NCBI GenBank assembly: GCA_026995955.1
Contig: JALWNJ010000096.1
Location: 1 to 6,899, forward strand
Length of the DNA stretch: 6,899 bases
Direction of reading: 5' to 3'
Origin: Gammaproteobacteria bacterium
GTDB taxonomy: Bacteria; Pseudomonadota; Gammaproteobacteria; J044
Part shown: in pieces, positions 5,929 through 6,899 of the stretch
Layout: each line of letters starts with the position of its first letter
How positions within the stretch are numbered: position 1 is the stretch's first letter
The notes under the pieces: model-generated
Databases searched by the model: none
The model's input: only the letters and a program-made list of their open reading frames with translations
What the model was told of the DNA's origin: nothing
Program-made: the position numbers and the translations under genes

Positions 5929-6899
5929 ATCGTCTCTCCCTTGTCGGTGGCCAGCAGCAGGGGCGGCAGCAGGAAGAAGTCCAGCACCAGTGCCAGCACG
6001 ATGGTCAGGGCCGTCATCAGGCCCATGGTGGAATTGAGTTCGAAGTGCGAGGTGGCCAGCACCAGGAAGCCCGCGGTCAGCACCACGGTGGTCACGAACA
6101 GCGCCACCCCCACATTGTGGAAGGCATAGCGCACCGCCTCGGCCGGGGCCAGGTGCTGCTCGCGGCGGGCGCGCACGTACTTGGACAGGAAGTGCACGGT
6201 GTCGTCCACCACGATGCCGAGCGACATGCTGGTGACCACCGACAGCGCCAGCCCGACCTCGCCCACCAGCAGGGCCCAGATGCCGAAGGCCATGCCGGCC
6301 GGCAGCAGGTTGGGCAGCAGGCTGATCAGCCCCAGCTTCAGCGAGCGCAGGGCGAACACCAGCACCAGCGAGATCAGCACCAGCGCCACCGTGGTGCCGA
6401 GCAGCATGCTGCGGATGTTGCGCTTGCCGATGTTGGCGAACATGATGGTGGGGCTGGCGCCGCGGGTGGCCAGCTTCGGCGCGTGCTGCTTCAGCCAGGC
6501 CTCGGCGCGGCGCTCCAGATCCAGCACCTCGTTGGTGGAGAGGATGTCCAGCGTGGCCGACAACCGGGTGGCGGACTTATCGACATTGATCTGGTTGTTC
6601 AGGTCCAGCCCGTAGGGCAGCGACATCTCGTACAGCAGCAGGTACTGCGCCGCCAGGTCACGCTGCTCCGGCAGCCGGTACCAGGTCGGGTCGTCGCCGT
6701 GCAGGTTGCGGTTCAGCCGCTTGAAGACATCGGTGATGCTGGCCACGTGGCGCACGCCGGGCTGGCGCCGGAGCCACTCGGCAAAGTCGTCCACCTGGCG
6801 CAGGAACTCGGGGTCGGCCACCCCGCCCGGCTCGCCGCTGTCGAGCGAGAAGTCGATGAAGTACAGCCCGTCCAGGTACTTGTCCACCATGTCGGCATG
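5925..6899 (-). CDS. RND/MMPL-family permease, C-terminal part (5' end beyond the window)
   Basis: The reading frame is open to the window edge, so only the last 324 residues are visible. The segment begins in a large periplasmic domain with the recognisable stretch FKRLNRNLHGDDP and then YLLLYEMSLPYGLDLN. It continues with about five transmembrane helices, corresponding to TM8-TM12 of a 12-helix RND protein. The helix carrying GIVVDDTVHFLSKY has the paired aspartates expected in the proton-relay helix of MMPL/COG1033-type exporters. It ends in a short cytosolic tail after LPPLLLATDKG. Members of this group move lipids, hopanoids or other hydrophobic molecules from the inner membrane using the proton gradient; which cargo applies here cannot be told. 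The stop overlaps the next start (ATGA) in an operon with a LolA-like protein and a barrel. Unlike drug-efflux RND pumps, no membrane-fusion protein is seen downstream; one could lie upstream, outside the window. Confidence 0.88.
   Translation of the reverse strand, partial: HADMVDKYLDGLYFIDFSLDSGEPGGVADPEFLRQVDDFAEWLRRQPGVRHVASITDVFKRLNRNLHGDDPTWYRLPEQRDLAAQYLLLYEMSLPYGLDLNNQINVDKSATRLSATLDILSTNEVLDLERRAEAWLKQHAPKLATRGASPTIMFANIGKRNIRSMLLGTTVALVLISLVLVFALRSLKLGLISLLPNLLPAGMAFGIWALLVGEVGLALSVVTSMSLGIVVDDTVHFLSKYVRARREQHLAPAEAVRYAFHNVGVALFVTTVVLTAGFLVLATSHFELNSTMGLMTALTIVLALVLDFFLLPPLLLATDKGETI

Noticed and set aside
4504..6129. A 541-codon open frame on the + strand lying over three - strand genes
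   Set aside because: It is antisense to well-supported barrel, LolA-like and permease genes. Its translation is a low-complexity Val/Ala/Leu/Gln mix without motifs, as expected from the mirror frame of GC-rich codons.

Overview
This window looks like an ordinary chromosomal stretch of a high-GC, aerobic or microaerobic Gram-negative bacterium, most likely a gammaproteobacterium. The reasons are a 2-Cys OxyR that keeps E. coli residue numbering, a Pseudomonas-type rubredoxin reductase, and an outer-membrane barrel with a C-terminal Phe. A purple-sulfur or sulfur-oxidiser type lineage is possible, but that is a guess from gene style only. There are no RNA genes, mobile elements, CRISPR arrays or long gene-free stretches.

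Left half, + strand (58-3904): purC (SAICAR synthetase, purine synthesis) is followed after 4 bp by oxyR, a LysR-type peroxide sensor with both redox cysteines. A 105-bp AT-rich gap then leads into rubrerythrin, rubredoxin and rubredoxin reductase. These three form a complete electron chain from NAD(P)H to FAD reductase, rubredoxin and the rubrerythrin diiron site, ending in peroxide reduction. They sit directly downstream of the peroxide regulator. The gap holds a good match to an OxyR half-site (overlapping the oxyR stop codon) and a perfect 6-3-6 inverted repeat.

Right half, - strand (3907-6899, transcribed right to left): a tightly packed three-gene envelope operon. It holds the C-terminal part of an RND/MMPL-family inner-membrane permease (cut by the window edge), a periplasmic LolA-like 'outer membrane lipoprotein-sorting' family protein, and an outer-membrane beta-barrel. 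The stop of the permease and the start of the LolA-like gene overlap by 4 bp (ATGA), and the next stop and start abut (TAG-ATG). One protein for each envelope layer suggests a lipid or hydrophobic-molecule transport route; the substrate cannot be read from the sequence.

The two halves converge with only 2 bp between the rubredoxin reductase and barrel stop codons, inside a 10-bp palindrome and without a recognisable terminator. The most interesting points are the OxyR-linked peroxide-reducing cassette with a 'split' rubrerythrin carrying an extended helical insertion, its candidate control region, and the three-layer envelope operon of unknown substrate.
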